Shown piece after piece: positions 45,114-56,390 of a DNA stretch of 64,000 nucleotides; positions within the stretch are counted from its first letter, which is position 1, and each line of letters begins with the position of its first letter. The stretch spans positions 6,191,501-6,255,500 of the forward strand of contig NC_064043.1 of NCBI RefSeq assembly GCF_932526225.1. The letters run 5' to 3'. A program made the position numbers and the translations under genes. The notes below the pieces were generated by a model. The model had not been told where the DNA came from, searched no databases, and saw only the letters and a list, made by a program, of their open reading frames with translations. Origin of the DNA: Nematostella vectensis. Its lineage: Eukaryota; Cnidaria; Anthozoa; Actiniaria; Edwardsiidae.

Positions 45114-47684
45114 GTGCAGTCGGGGGGATCCATCAGGCGCCCAAGGCTTGCTGGTAATACCCACGATGCTCCGCGCCCCTCGTGTCACAGGTCAACTCGG
45201 CGTAGTGTTAGTGGGTTGTAAAGGGATTCTTATACCTTTAAATTTACAAAAAAATCTAAATAATTGACTGAGCCATGCCTTGTCATTGTTCGAGAGGAAT
45301 TTCAGGGGGCTATCTGAAATCTTCCCCTCCATTACCTTACAGTCGCCTCACACTACCCCCCCCCCCCCCCCCCCCCCCGTGGTTTGTGCTCATTAGCTCT
45401 GTATATTATCTTCGTTTTGATGACGAGTTTCGGTGCGTTATTCTTTGTTTTTAAAGAAAAAAAACATGATTCTCTTATAGTGATTACCCTCCTTATTTTG
45501 TTCACATTGTTGCATCTCAATTTTATGTCCTGTTGGAAGAAGACTAATCCTGATTTCGAATTATCTTATTAAGACTTTTTTTTTTAGAAATAGAACGGTT
45601 ATCTTTATAAAATAAGAAAAGCTTAACTTTAGGGCAATTGTCTATAGATGTAAGTATTCTAGTTTTAGGGACTGACGCAAAGATAAGAAAATGGTTAAAT
45701 CTGAAAAAAAAATGATTAGTAGGGCAAATAATAACATAAACAGCTTATATTTTTGTCACTTTTTACAGGTAATGTTTAGAAGACAAGAAAAAAACGCCTT
45801 TTAGTCACTGCCAAGGGATGGTATTCTCCATGATACTCCAAAGGACTGTTGTATTGATCATATCTTTTTATGCTTTTTGGTTAAATTGTGGTAATATGAA
45901 TCATCACCCTAGGGTTATTTAGCTGAATGTAGATACGTTGTGGAGCACTAGCCGTCATTCTCACCTTACTCAAGGATGACGGTCGTCAGTCGTAATTTCG
46001 CCAAATTCATTTAAATTTAAATGGTCTAATATTAAAAGTGATTTTCAGTGTAATTAAAAGCAATTAATAAATATCTTATGTGAAATGTTCTAATCCGTAT
46101 TTCATTATTATTTTTTTTCATGTAAACCAGATGCAAATTTTTCAGAAACACAACAAACCAATATCAGCCTTGCAATAACAATTCTATCCTCGATTCAAAT
46201 CTAATCCCGAAATATTGCTACATTTAACACATTGACCCCTCAACCGGCCTGTACCGGTAAGTACCCACAACCCAAAAAATTCATAAATGCAAAATAAACA
46301 CAACAAGATGAAGATACTCAGGCATCAGTCTAAGGGATAAATGGTCTTAAAGATATGCATCAAACCAAGGTGTTGGCAACTACTCTTAAGCAAAATAATA
46401 GCACAGGTTCTTTGACAAATTTCAAATCGAACAAGGAAAGAAAAGTAGAATCACCCCTCTCAATAAAACGCTCAAAATACCACACAAGGGAGAGAAATCA
46501 GCAAACACAGCTCAAGACACAAATAGATACCTTTATTCTGATCCTCCAGGTACATTTCCATGGCCTCAAGACACAATGTCCATTCCTTGAAGGCTTGTAA
46601 AACCACGAAGATGCCTTTACGTATTGCAAAGAATTCTGGGAGATCCAGGGAAAAATTCACGAGGGGAGGGCCAGTCAATACTCCTCTCCCCAAAGTCAGA
46701 TGGTTTTTTATAAGTCTTTTCACCCCGAAGCCAAACAAATCAATTCCAGGTCATACAGACCCATAATAGCAGTGTAAACAATTTTGGAATCAATTTGGTT
46801 TCAGAAAAGACAGCATTTAGGAGAGCTGTGGTGATTCATCAGAAAATTATTTTCTCATCCAGGCAAAGCCAAACAAGAAAAAAATCATCATGAATCCACC
46901 TTTGCTTGCAAGTATCCGTAAGCAAAGCACTCAATTATGCCCCAATAGGCTTCATGATGTCCTGAGACACTCTCCTAATATGCTCATAGCTGTATTTTTG
47001 ATAAAAAATACAAGCAACCATCAACTTGTGCTTGCTTCAGCACAACGACGAGGGATTAAAAGTGGGGAGCGCAAAGCACTGTTGGAAAGCTTGGATACCG
47101 CTGACTAGGTGCAGGGGAGGGGAGGGTGCACATTGGCGCGTGTACCTCCCCCGTTTTTGTAATATCTATTAATCCCTTTTAATGCACGGGGAGGCTGTAT
47201 TACACAGTTTGCTGGATTCACCGGATGTATGAATGTGTGGTCTATTTTTTTTCCCTTTGGTTCCATGGTCCTGGTTTTATTTTTAGTTATTTGCAATTTC
47301 TCTACTTTTCATTTATTTTTTAGCTTCTCTTATTTCATGTCACCATCATTCTAACAACAATTGGATTGATTTTAATTTTAATGAATGCTCATTTGTTCCA
47401 ACCACCTTAAAAGAACCTTTTTGGGTTTGCTGTGCGTGGATAACAGTTGAATGGGCTTCAAGTCGAATCGTTTAATTAATACTAAGAAAACTATCTGTTT
47501 TCAGCAAAAAAAAATCAGGTAGAACCTTTAAATTGTTGTCTGATAGAGGAAGTCAATAGCGCTTGGGGGTATTGGGGGTGTTTTTTGGTAGTCACCTCAC
47601 TTTTTATCTCTCACATTCTCGCGAACAATTCTCAAATCTAACAGCAACACACTCAAGATTTACATAGTTGCCAACTGCTCTAGA

Positions 47685-47745
47685 GTTTTGTTCTGTGACG
47701 TCACTGACACGCATGCGTACAGAAACGAAACAACATCACGTGTGT
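47685..47745. repeat. Dispersed repeat related to 5574-5640
   Basis: Both segments share GTTTTGTTCT, GACGTCA and CGCATGCGTAC in the same order and spacing. The family is unrecognised. Confidence 0.5.
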
Positions 47746-48261
47746 GTAGAGGAGCGGGCGGAATGGGGAAAATATGCCATGTGAGATATCTAGGGCCAAG
47801 TATGCTAAACTTACCGAAAGCATTGCCGTTAACTACTTCCAAAATCTCGATACTTGATTGACAAATGCTATTCTTATTGGTCTTCGAGAAATCCAGTCGA
47901 CGTAGAAATAAGCACAAGTGAGGACATTTAGAAGAAAAGTGCTTGTCTTTTAGTTTCTTCCTAAGCTCTATTTCCAGTCTTCGCCAGGCCTCGGCACGTA
48001 CAACAGGCTCACAGAAACGGAATGGAAATCGAGCCTAGTTTCTACCAGGAAAACAGAGGGCAGTATTCTCCATTTCCCCATGGGGACTACTAACGTGTTA
48101 ATTCATTCAATTCTCAGAAAAAACTGGCGTGCACAGAGAGTGAAAGGAACTGTTTTTTTTCTTCGCCCCCCTTATAAACAAATTATTGAAAGTTTTCTGC
48201 TTCCAAAAACGGCGTTTTAAAATCATAGATCAATATCCAATAATGTCCAGAACAGAGCTGG

Positions 48262-48967
48262 GGCCGGTTCCTGAAAGGCCGATTAACTTTACCCTAGATC
48301 AGCGCCTAATCCCGGGTTAAAATTCGCTAATCGTAGGTTAGCTAACCTAAAGCCACTGTTCCCGAAAGCCAAGTAATCGCCCGATTTTAACCCTGGATTA
48401 AGCAAGTGAAAAGCTGGTTTGACGAGTAAAATTCACACAGGATACCTAGTAGATCAATAGAGAGCAACTCAAATTTACCTTTAGGTGGTTTTATTTTCAC
48501 AGAGAAGCCCCAAAACACCTCTACATCGCCAGTAATTACATTTATTTCATTGCCAAAAATGTCATTTTAAGGATTTGAGCTGGTGCTTGCCACTAGCGAG
48601 ACAGGTTCGTTTCAAGGATAAATTTCATGTAACTTTCTGTCTGTCCCAGCACAATTTTCGATTCAGCATCGCAACGACGTTCGCATAACAAAGCAAAATG
48701 TTAGGACATTTGATCCCTGCATTGTTTTTGTGTAACGTCTTTTTTGTCGGCAACTTCATTTTATGAAACTTTAGTTATACTACAATGTTTGGGAGGCTTG
48801 TGTTACGCTACTAAACCGCAGGTTAACGAGTTAACCCACCTCGCGAGCAGGTTTAGATTTTACCTCCAAACTAACCCGTTAGCGCTAACCAGCGTTTCGC
48901 GAATAGAACTAATCCGGGGGAAAAAATTTAATTAAGCTAGCGCTAATCGGCTTTTCAGGAACCGGCA
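48262..48967. mobile_element. About 706-bp non-autonomous DNA transposon
   Basis: The left end GGGCCGGTTCCTGAAAGGCC is mirrored by the right end GGCTTTTCAGGAACCGGC. Both arms continue with GATTA and internal repeats of the TTAACCC/GGGTTAA type. No transposase frame is present and no clear target duplication was seen. Confidence 0.75.
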
Positions 48968-50078
48968 CCTGACCTCTGGATCTAAAAATTATTAGCGTTT
49001 CTTGGCAAATTAATATTAGATTGGATATTCAATTAAGAAGGCGGGTATCTCTGATTGCTAGGTGACTAAGAAGGAAGTTTTTTATGGACGGAATATTCTA
49101 AAGCTAAACAAAGGCAAAACGCAAGCTTCCTAACTCACACGCCGAGAAATGGATTAAATCGGAAAAAAAGATTTTAACAAATAATGCTCATTGGACAATT
49201 AACAACAAATATTTTTTTTTTAAGTATCGAAGCCTTCAACAGCAAGGTCAATCCTAGTCAATGCCAAGAGACGCTTTTACCGTAAATAAAAATGATATAA
49301 AAAGTAATTGCGCACATTTATTTCTACATATTGTTTTAGTAGAAACTTTTTAATAAATTTCTCCGTGGGCAGTTTAATCTTGTGTGTATTACATACTGCG
49401 AACACAAATTGTAATTTTGCTAAATTCTTACCAAATTGTACAATATTGAATAAAAGACATTGAAAATCGAAGGAGGTGTTATCTTTTGAGATTAAAACAA
49501 AATCAAAATTAAAGTGCTTAAGGTGTTATTGTTTTATAGTACTGTTGTAATGGATAAATCCTTATCTCGACATGATATAACACTGAAAAAACGGTACCAT
49601 CCCCTTTACCTTCACACAATCAATTACTTCACAATAACACTCCTCACGTACTGCTAATCATTGCTTTTTGTGACTTTTCTGTGCGCATTGATAGTTTAAT
49701 TGGAGGTGATTTCCGCCTTCCACCCAGCTCTATTCGTGGACGGAATACTGCTGTTTCTCGAGGTACGACTTCCGTATAAACATACCACCAACCATTACAA
49801 CCAGTTGGTCTCGAGCTTCGCGAGAAAAAGCATCACCTTGGTAAGTAATGCGTTTTCATTACATGAAAAAGATTATAAAGCTTATTTGACATGCTCTTCA
49901 ATACTCTCATCCTGGGATTTCCTTGAAAATGAACAAACATGGCAGGCCCATAGTAAGTTTATTGTCGGATTTGGCTACATACCAGAGCGATCTACCTGAT
50001 GCAAAATACAAATAATAGCACGTCTATTGAAAACCGTAAGTGGACCTTTGCCCGTTTCGGGGGCCTGGGTACGGACCT

Positions 50079-50571
50079 GGCGCCCATTTCTCGAAACTCC
50101 CGAGAATTCTCGGGCCCGAAAACTTTATTTTGCATTTTTGCTAAAAATTTCGCATGTTTTCCTTTTGCAGAACCGCTTTCATGTTTTAGAACATCCTTTG
50201 AACTTCCTTTGGTTCGTATTCATGTTTTAGAACATCCTTTGAACTTCCTTTGGTTCGTATTCCAAATGATTGCGCTCAATAGGGCTATTTTTGAAGTTTT
50301 GCTGAAGCCAAAAAGTTACCCGAAAAGTCCCGGGTGACTGCGAGATCCCGAGAACTTTCTTAATATTTAAGCCATGTGAATTTCGTGCCCGAGAAGTTCG
50401 GGAAAAGTCAAAATCTATAAATCTATGAATAGAATCATCCTTCACATGAATCTTTGTGGTAAAATACGATGTTTGACGATATTTCAACACAGATTAGCCA
50501 GCTTTTCAAATTTAAGAAATAAATCGTTTTCGGGCCAGAGAATTCTCGGGTGTTTCGAGAAACGAGCCCCT
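50079..50571. mobile_element. About 493-bp MITE with long inverted repeats
   Basis: The left arm includes TTTCTCGAAACTCCCGAG then AATTCTCGGGCCCGAAAAC; the right arm is its complement with a few mismatches, about 50 bases in all. Inside is a 41-base direct duplication (about 50180-50220 and 50221-50261, ATGTTTTAGAACATCC...). Confidence 0.85.
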
Positions 50572-51047
50572 GCATGGTGACATACTCTACCTGGGTCAAC
50601 AAAACTGTCTTTTTCTCGCGCTAACACACGATAAACTAACGATAAACATGTTACTTAGTGAGTATAAAAAGCACAAGCAACAATTAAATTGCCATTTCCT
50701 ATTAATACGGTATCTAAACCGCGGTATCTAAGCCTTGCCTTCTAATGACTTTTCCACAAATGCTCTTTTCTCTACCAAAAAATGAATGAGTGAAAAGTAC
50801 ATATATCAGACACCTACTTTTTGGAGATGACAGGTTCTGAACGCTGGAAAAAAAAAAAAAGCGCAAACAATTTCCTGTACGTAGTTTTACGACGTACCTT
50901 TGTCACAGGGCCAAAGTTGGTTCCGTACAAAGCCGAAATGCCCCAATTCGTCAGTGTTGTCAGTTAGGCAAATAATTCTCTCTCCGAGTCAAACGCAATT
51001 ATAGTATTACCTCATGTCTATTTTTTCAGATTTACGACGATCAAACA

Positions 51048-53803
51048 ATGGCCGGCCAGATCACATTTTTTTTGTTCTGTGCTTTCATTGTAGCCTCCGT
51101 CATAGGTATGAACAAACTTTCAGATCAGCATTTTTTTTTTACTATTTTTTTTATATAAATGGTGGGTTGGGGTTTTTATGGGTGCTAATTTATCTTACAA
51201 CAAATGGGTTTGTGTCGGAGGGGAATTGTACCAACGAATTGGTTTGTAGGTCGGAGGAGGCTTGTAACAAATAAGGTTTGTGTCAGAGGGGGCTTTTAAC
51301 AAATAAGGTTTGTGTCAGAGGGGGCTTGTTACAAATGAGAGGTTTGTGTCAGAGGGGGCTTGTAACAAATGAGGTTTGTGTCAGAGGGGGCTTGTAACAA
51401 ATGAGGTTTGTGTCAGAGGGGGATTGTAACAAATGAGGTTTGTGTTAGAGGGGACTTATAACAAATGAGGTTTGTGTCAGAGGGGCTTGTAACACATGAA
51501 GTTTTTGTGTCACAGAGGGGGCTTGAAACCAATGATAGGTTTGAATGTGAAGGGGGGGCTTATAACAAATTCATTTATGTAGGCTGCTGTGGTGTAACAG
51601 AGGTTTACCCGGTTTCTTTCGCTAAGCGCCGAATTGTGAACGCCATCTTGTTTATTTCTGGCCGCGCGCGAGCCGGGAAGGAGGAGAGGGGAGGGGATAA
51701 GAGGGCCCTCGAATGGTCCCCCGAAATTTCGATGTTTTCGCAGTTTTTGGCTAATGCTCGCATGCTCGCGCATTTTTTCCGCCGTGCTCGCGTTGTATTT
51801 TTCGAAGTGCTTGCTGCTCGGTGTATTCAACAACTTAAAATGCGGGGTCTTACATTAGAACGGGGTGCTGGCAAGCTCCCAAGTGCTCACCAAAGACCAT
51901 TCGAGGGCCCTGATAGGGGGACGGGGTTGGTGTGTTTGGGGGTTTACAAAAAAAATTGTTTTTTGTGTCAGAGGTGTCTATAACAAATCATGCTTTTATG
52001 TGCTTCTGGAGCTTTATTGCTTCTTTTCTGGTTTAACTCAGCTACCTGTGAGTATGATGGCAAAACCTGCAAGACAGGACAAAGAGTGACCAACAAGAAA
52101 TGTCAACGATGCAGATGCCTTGACTCTGGTGAACTGAAATGCTTAGACGTTTGCGCAGGGATCGGGTGGCCAGATTGTCATAGCTGCGAAACGGTCGCTT
52201 ATGAAAAAAAACCTTTTACCTCAGACGGCGTGGAATGCAAGTGCACAGTTCCGTATTGTAAGACGGGTTGGTTTTGGTGCTAGTAAGTATGAAACATTCG
52301 AACCTTGCTTATAAGGACACCGTCAAGATCATCGTGCTAGTAAGTATGAAACATTCGAACCTCGCTTATAAGGACACCGTCAGGATCATCGTGCTAGTAA
52401 GTATGAAACATTCGAACCTCGCTAATAAGGACACCGTCAAGATCATCGTGCTAGTAAGTATGAAACATTCGAACCTCGCTAATAAGGACACCGTCAAGAT
52501 CATCGTGCTAGTAAGTATGAAACATTCGAACCTCGCTAATAAGGACACCGTCAAGATCATCGTGCTAGTAAGTATGAAACATTCGAACCTCGCTAATAAG
52601 GACACCGTCAAGATCATCGTGCTAGTAAGTATGAAACATTCGAACCTCGCTAATAAGGACACCGTCAAGATCATCGTGCTAGTAAGTATGAAACATTCGA
52701 ACCTCGCTAATAAGGACACCGTCAAGATCATCGTGCTAGTAAGTATGAAACATTCGAACCTCGCTAATAAGGACACCGTCAAGATCATCGTGCTAGTAAG
52801 TATGAAACATTCGAACCTCGCTCATAAGGACACCGTCAAGATCATCGTGCTAGTAAGTATGAAACATTCGAACCTCGCTAATAAGGACACCGTCAAGATC
52901 ATCGTGCTAGTAAGTATGAAACATCCGAACCTCGCTAATAAGGACACCGTCAAGATCATCGTGCTGTAAGTATGAAACATCCGAACCTCGCTAATAAGGA
53001 CACCGTCAAGATCATCGTGCTAGTAAGTATGAAACATTCGAACCTCGCTAATAAGGACACCGTCAAGATCATCGTGCTAGTAAGCATGAAACATTCGAAC
53101 CTCGCTAATAAGGACACCGTCAAGATCATCGTGCTACTAAGCATGAAACATTCGAACCTCGCTAATAAGGACACCGTCAAGATCATCGTGCTAGTAAGTA
53201 TGAAACATTCGAACCTCGCTAATAAGGACACCGTCAAGATCATCGTGCTAGTTAGTATGAAACATTCGAACCTCGCTAATAAGGACACCGTCAAGATCAT
53301 CGTGCTAGTAAGTATGAAACATTCGAACCTCGCTAATAAGGACACCGTTGAAGTCGCTAGAATCCACAGAGTGTATTATTTGAGGAAAGTATAGTCGATT
53401 GTTTTTTTCTTCTTTTTGAAAACCATCCTTAGCAACAAGGTGTCTAGCCTGATTTTCAGCCGGGGTGTGGGTCCTACGTTTCACTCGTGTTTGGGGGTGG
53501 AGTGAAACGTAGGACCCAGGCCCCAGCTGAAAATCAGGCTACAGGGTGTCCAAATCGCGCATATTCACAAAATATACGATAGGACGGATATGTCGATTTG
53601 TTATTGTTGGCCATGGCCTATTTATATAACTTTGGCCTTCGTCGCAACCCTATTTTGATTGTTGCCGTCCTGCTCCTGAAATAGCATAAATTACATAACA
53701 CATATCTTGAAGATGGGGGGAGAGGGAGGGAATGGATTTGGTATTTTCTGATAACAATGACAATTTTTTTTTATCTTTGTTTGATTCCAGTTGGGGAAAG
53801 TAA
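51048..53803 (+). CDS. Secreted cysteine-rich peptide 2 (VWC-like)
   Basis: Coding exons 51048-51105, 52042-52282 and 53791-53803 (TAA); intron phases 1 and 2; 103 residues. Exon 1 is a signal peptide (MAGQITFFLFCAFIVASVIG). Exon 2 has 13 cysteines, including a CxxCxC cluster and a final CxCx4C, aligned with peptide 1. The last exon is only 13 bases and adds T-WGK after the split codon, giving a tryptophan-glycine-lysine end. Without that splice the frame ends at TGC TAG, where TA is the exon end and G the first base of the donor. A UTR acceptor (TTTTTTCAG) lies 18 bases upstream of the ATG. Introns 1 and 2 both hold minisatellites, the second built from the donor itself. The odd cysteine number suggests either dimerisation or a free thiol. 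The role is unknown. Confidence 0.78.
51195..51575. repeat. About 32-bp minisatellite, roughly 11 units
   Basis: The unit core is GGTTTGTGTCAGAGGGGG followed by CTTGTAACAAATGA. It begins about 90 bases after the donor of exon 1 of peptide gene 2. An isolated unit recurs at about 51958-51992. Confidence 0.88.
51698..51912. mobile_element. Inverted-repeat element in intron 1 of peptide gene 2
   Basis: AGAGGGCCCTCGAATGGTCC at the left is mirrored by GACCATTCGAGGGCCCTG at the right. The interior is GC-rich with GCTCGC repeats. It is inserted between minisatellite units. Confidence 0.55.
52275..53349. repeat. 57-bp minisatellite carrying a splice donor, about 19 units
   Basis: The unit reads GTGCTAGTAAGTATGAAAC plus CATTCGAACCTCGC, TAATAAGGACACC and GTCAAGATCATC. 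The first unit overlaps the end of coding exon 2 (GTGCTA then GTAAGT). Units are almost identical; one lacks AG (about 52965) and one has CTACTAAG (about 53133). The 57-base period is a multiple of three, so a frame stays open through the array on both strands. Confidence 0.96.
53445..53542. mobile_element. 98-bp near-perfect hairpin element
   Basis: TAGCCTGATTTTCAGC and GGGTCCTACGTTTCACTC at the left are mirrored by GAGTGAAACGTAGGACCC and GCTGAAAATCAGGCTA at the right, around a short G-rich loop. Flanks AGGTGTC and AGGGTGTC may be a target duplication. It lies in intron 2 of peptide gene 2. Confidence 0.8.
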
Positions 53804-56390
53804 TTCCACCTGACAAGAATGATGTGTCTCTGTTATAAGGACATTGGTATAATTAGAATAGCTTTACATATAAATACATATATTTACCTCTACATTTCGT
53901 TATTGATTTAGGGAAGCAATTTCCCACGGACGTAGATTGTGGTCGAGTCCGCGGACTTCCTGCGGTCATACCCAACCTAACAGTCGAAATTTTCCGATCA
54001 TCATCTCCAGAAAGTGCGAGATTGTCGGAGAATCCAAGATGGCGGTCCCACTTTTGTGTGTGGTGACAGATCATATAAATATCTATAGTCTTTAGTCTAC
54101 TCAATTTAGTTAGGGTTTATTACTTTATATGTCACCAGGCAGATTAAAAAAATAAATGAGCAAGAACGGACGAGTGAGTCAACCTATTAGTTTCCTAATC
54201 TCGACTTAGGATTTTTTTACTTCTTTACTTGGGGAATAACATCCGTGTAAAGGCTATGTTGAAAGCTGGGCATTTCTCTTGTGCGCTGATTGTGACTACC
54301 GTAACAAGTCCAGCACAATGACGCGGTACGTTTGGTCCGTGTATTCATTATCCCGTAATTGCGATCTTATATCCATTCGGATTTTTTCGGATAGAGCGAA
54401 GTGATTGTCTAGGAATATAAGGCAATAAGAGTTGTTAAACTTAAAAGTAAAATCTTTATTCAGAAAAATGTCAACAAACGTTTTGCTAAGAGAATGAGGT
54501 CACCATGCGTAGGAAGTTTAGGCTCTGATTCGAGATGGAGCATTCTATCAAAGGTAGAGAACAGCACTCGTTGGTTTGAGCGGCTCTCATCAATAACACA
54601 TGTATGTACCCCATCCTGGCTTAACGCAAAAACTTGTTTGCTTCGTTACATTGATAAAAATATACAAGTCTCTGTTCACTTGCAGTCTACTTCGCCGCCT
54701 AGACGATCAAGTATCCTCCGTATAGCTTTTTCCGCCCTTATCATATCATTATACCAGGGGGCTGACGTTCCTATCGTTATGCCAAGCTTTCTAATTGGTG
54801 CATATTTTTCCAATAGAGCGCTTAAAGGTTTTATCATAAGACTCCACAAGATCGGAGACACAATCCACCTGAGAGAAAGACCGTAGAGTAGATCCTTTAA
54901 TAACATGAATAAGGCTATTTCTATCGACCGAGCGAAGCTTCCGGTAAGTGACCATTCGCTTCCCGAGATATCATTACGGTACAGAAAGGTGATCAAGAAA
55001 TGATGCATATTCATCAAGAAAAATGGTAACATTTTTTTTTTTTTCTGTTTTTTTTTTCTTAGGTGGCACTCGGTAAGTTCAAAAGGTTATTCAAAGGTCT
55101 TGCTGTGCAACGTAGGTTTTTGACTTAAAAACATTTTCTGTATACTGAAAAACAGGTACTCTTCCGCCCTTGGATTGAATGCGCGGCAAGTGATACAAAT
55201 CATAGCCCGAGTGGTAAACCCCATTTCCACACTTTGGTCTCTCAATGCCTGCCCGAAGCCAGGTCTCAGTAATCGCCAATATATCAATAGAATTATCAAC
55301 GACAAAGACTTTGACAACAAAGATTTATTTTTATCAGAACGGGCACTAAGTAGGCAAAAAACAAAAGGTTTGGGGATAAAAGGTTTGGACCGGTAGGGGG
55401 AACTCTTGGTGGTAAAATGATTAGAAAGACGACAATGACCCACTTTGCCAGAATTTAAATTGAATAATCGCATTAGTTTTCCTAGATATTCTGGTTAGAA
55501 TTGACATATTATTTCCCATATATGAGCTCGGAAAAAAAAGAACATACTTTATTTGGATAATTTGTGTTGAGTGAGAAAAATAGCATGGGATTTATCTGCA
55601 ACCAATTAAGAGGATTCCTCTCCTCAGTTGGAGAATATCAATGATTACGCGAAGAAGCTTTGTTAATGCGAACATCATGCTGACTCAATCAATTTTCCTG
55701 AAACAAAAACCCTACAGGGTAGAAAAGTCATGGTTAAAATCGCATGAAACACACGATATGATCAATAGTGGCTTGCTCGATCAGGCTGAGGAGGACAAGA
55801 AAAGTTTTAGCTGAAAAAGTAAGTATGACTGTATGGTGTCACGGTTATCCGACACTTGCACGAAAAGACTTTGAAACAAGCAAAGTTGGTCTGAACTTTT
55901 CTTTTATCAAATTGACCTCCTTGCAAAATTATTAGATCGATATACAGGACTTATTTTCCAATACAGGTCGCTAAACACGAAAAGACTTTGAAACAAGCCA
56001 AGTTGGTCTAAACATCTCTTATTTCAAAAATGACCCCCTTGCAAAATCATTAGACCGATATACTGGACTTATTTTCCAATACAGATCGCTAAACACGAAA
56101 AGATTTTGAAACAAGCCAAGTTGGTCTTAACATTATTCTTATTAAAAAATGCCCCCTTGCAAAATTATTGAATCGAAAATATAAAACCATATACTGGACT
56201 GCTAATACGGGTTTCTTATCAAAACAGGTCAAATATTCCACAAGGTTGCGCAAAAAGTAAAAAAAAAAAAAAAATATAGATCGACGAAATTGACCTAGGA
56301 AAATAGCCATTTGAAAACAAATTCATCCTTAACCCTATTATTGGGGTTATAGTTCGCGTAACGTTTCCGCTTTTTATTTATCATTTCAGG
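53804..56390. other. Intergenic, between peptide genes 2 and 3
   Basis: A candidate AATAAA for gene 2 lies at 54151-54156. Near 55866-56150 three imperfect copies of a segment containing CACGAAAAGACTTTGAAAC and AAGTTGGTCT are spaced by about 120 bases. No gene is recognised, though several short frames are open at 54.5-55.5 kb. Confidence 0.5.
55856..56165. repeat. About 120-bp tandem repeat, three copies
   Basis: Each copy begins CACGAAAAGA-TTTGAAACAAGC, continues CAAGTTGGTCT and ends in CCCTTGCAAAAT-ATT followed by a GATATACTGGACTT-type segment. Copies are about 85-90% alike by eye. Confidence 0.7.

Larger units (their letters stand above)
45114..51047. other. Intergenic, between secreted-peptide genes 1 and 2
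   Basis: About 6 kb without a recognised gene. It contains a 23-base C run (45356-45378), two MITE-like elements (48262-48967 and 50079-50571), a dispersed repeat near 47685-47745 and otherwise AT-rich sequence. Short coding-like frames occur around 46.4-47.1 kb but match nothing I know. Confidence 0.6.

Noticed and set aside
52268-53394. Long frames of SMKHSNLANKDTVKIIVLV type repeats and their antisense
   Set aside because: They are the 57-bp minisatellite in intron 2 of peptide gene 2; no signal peptide or outside exon is in frame.
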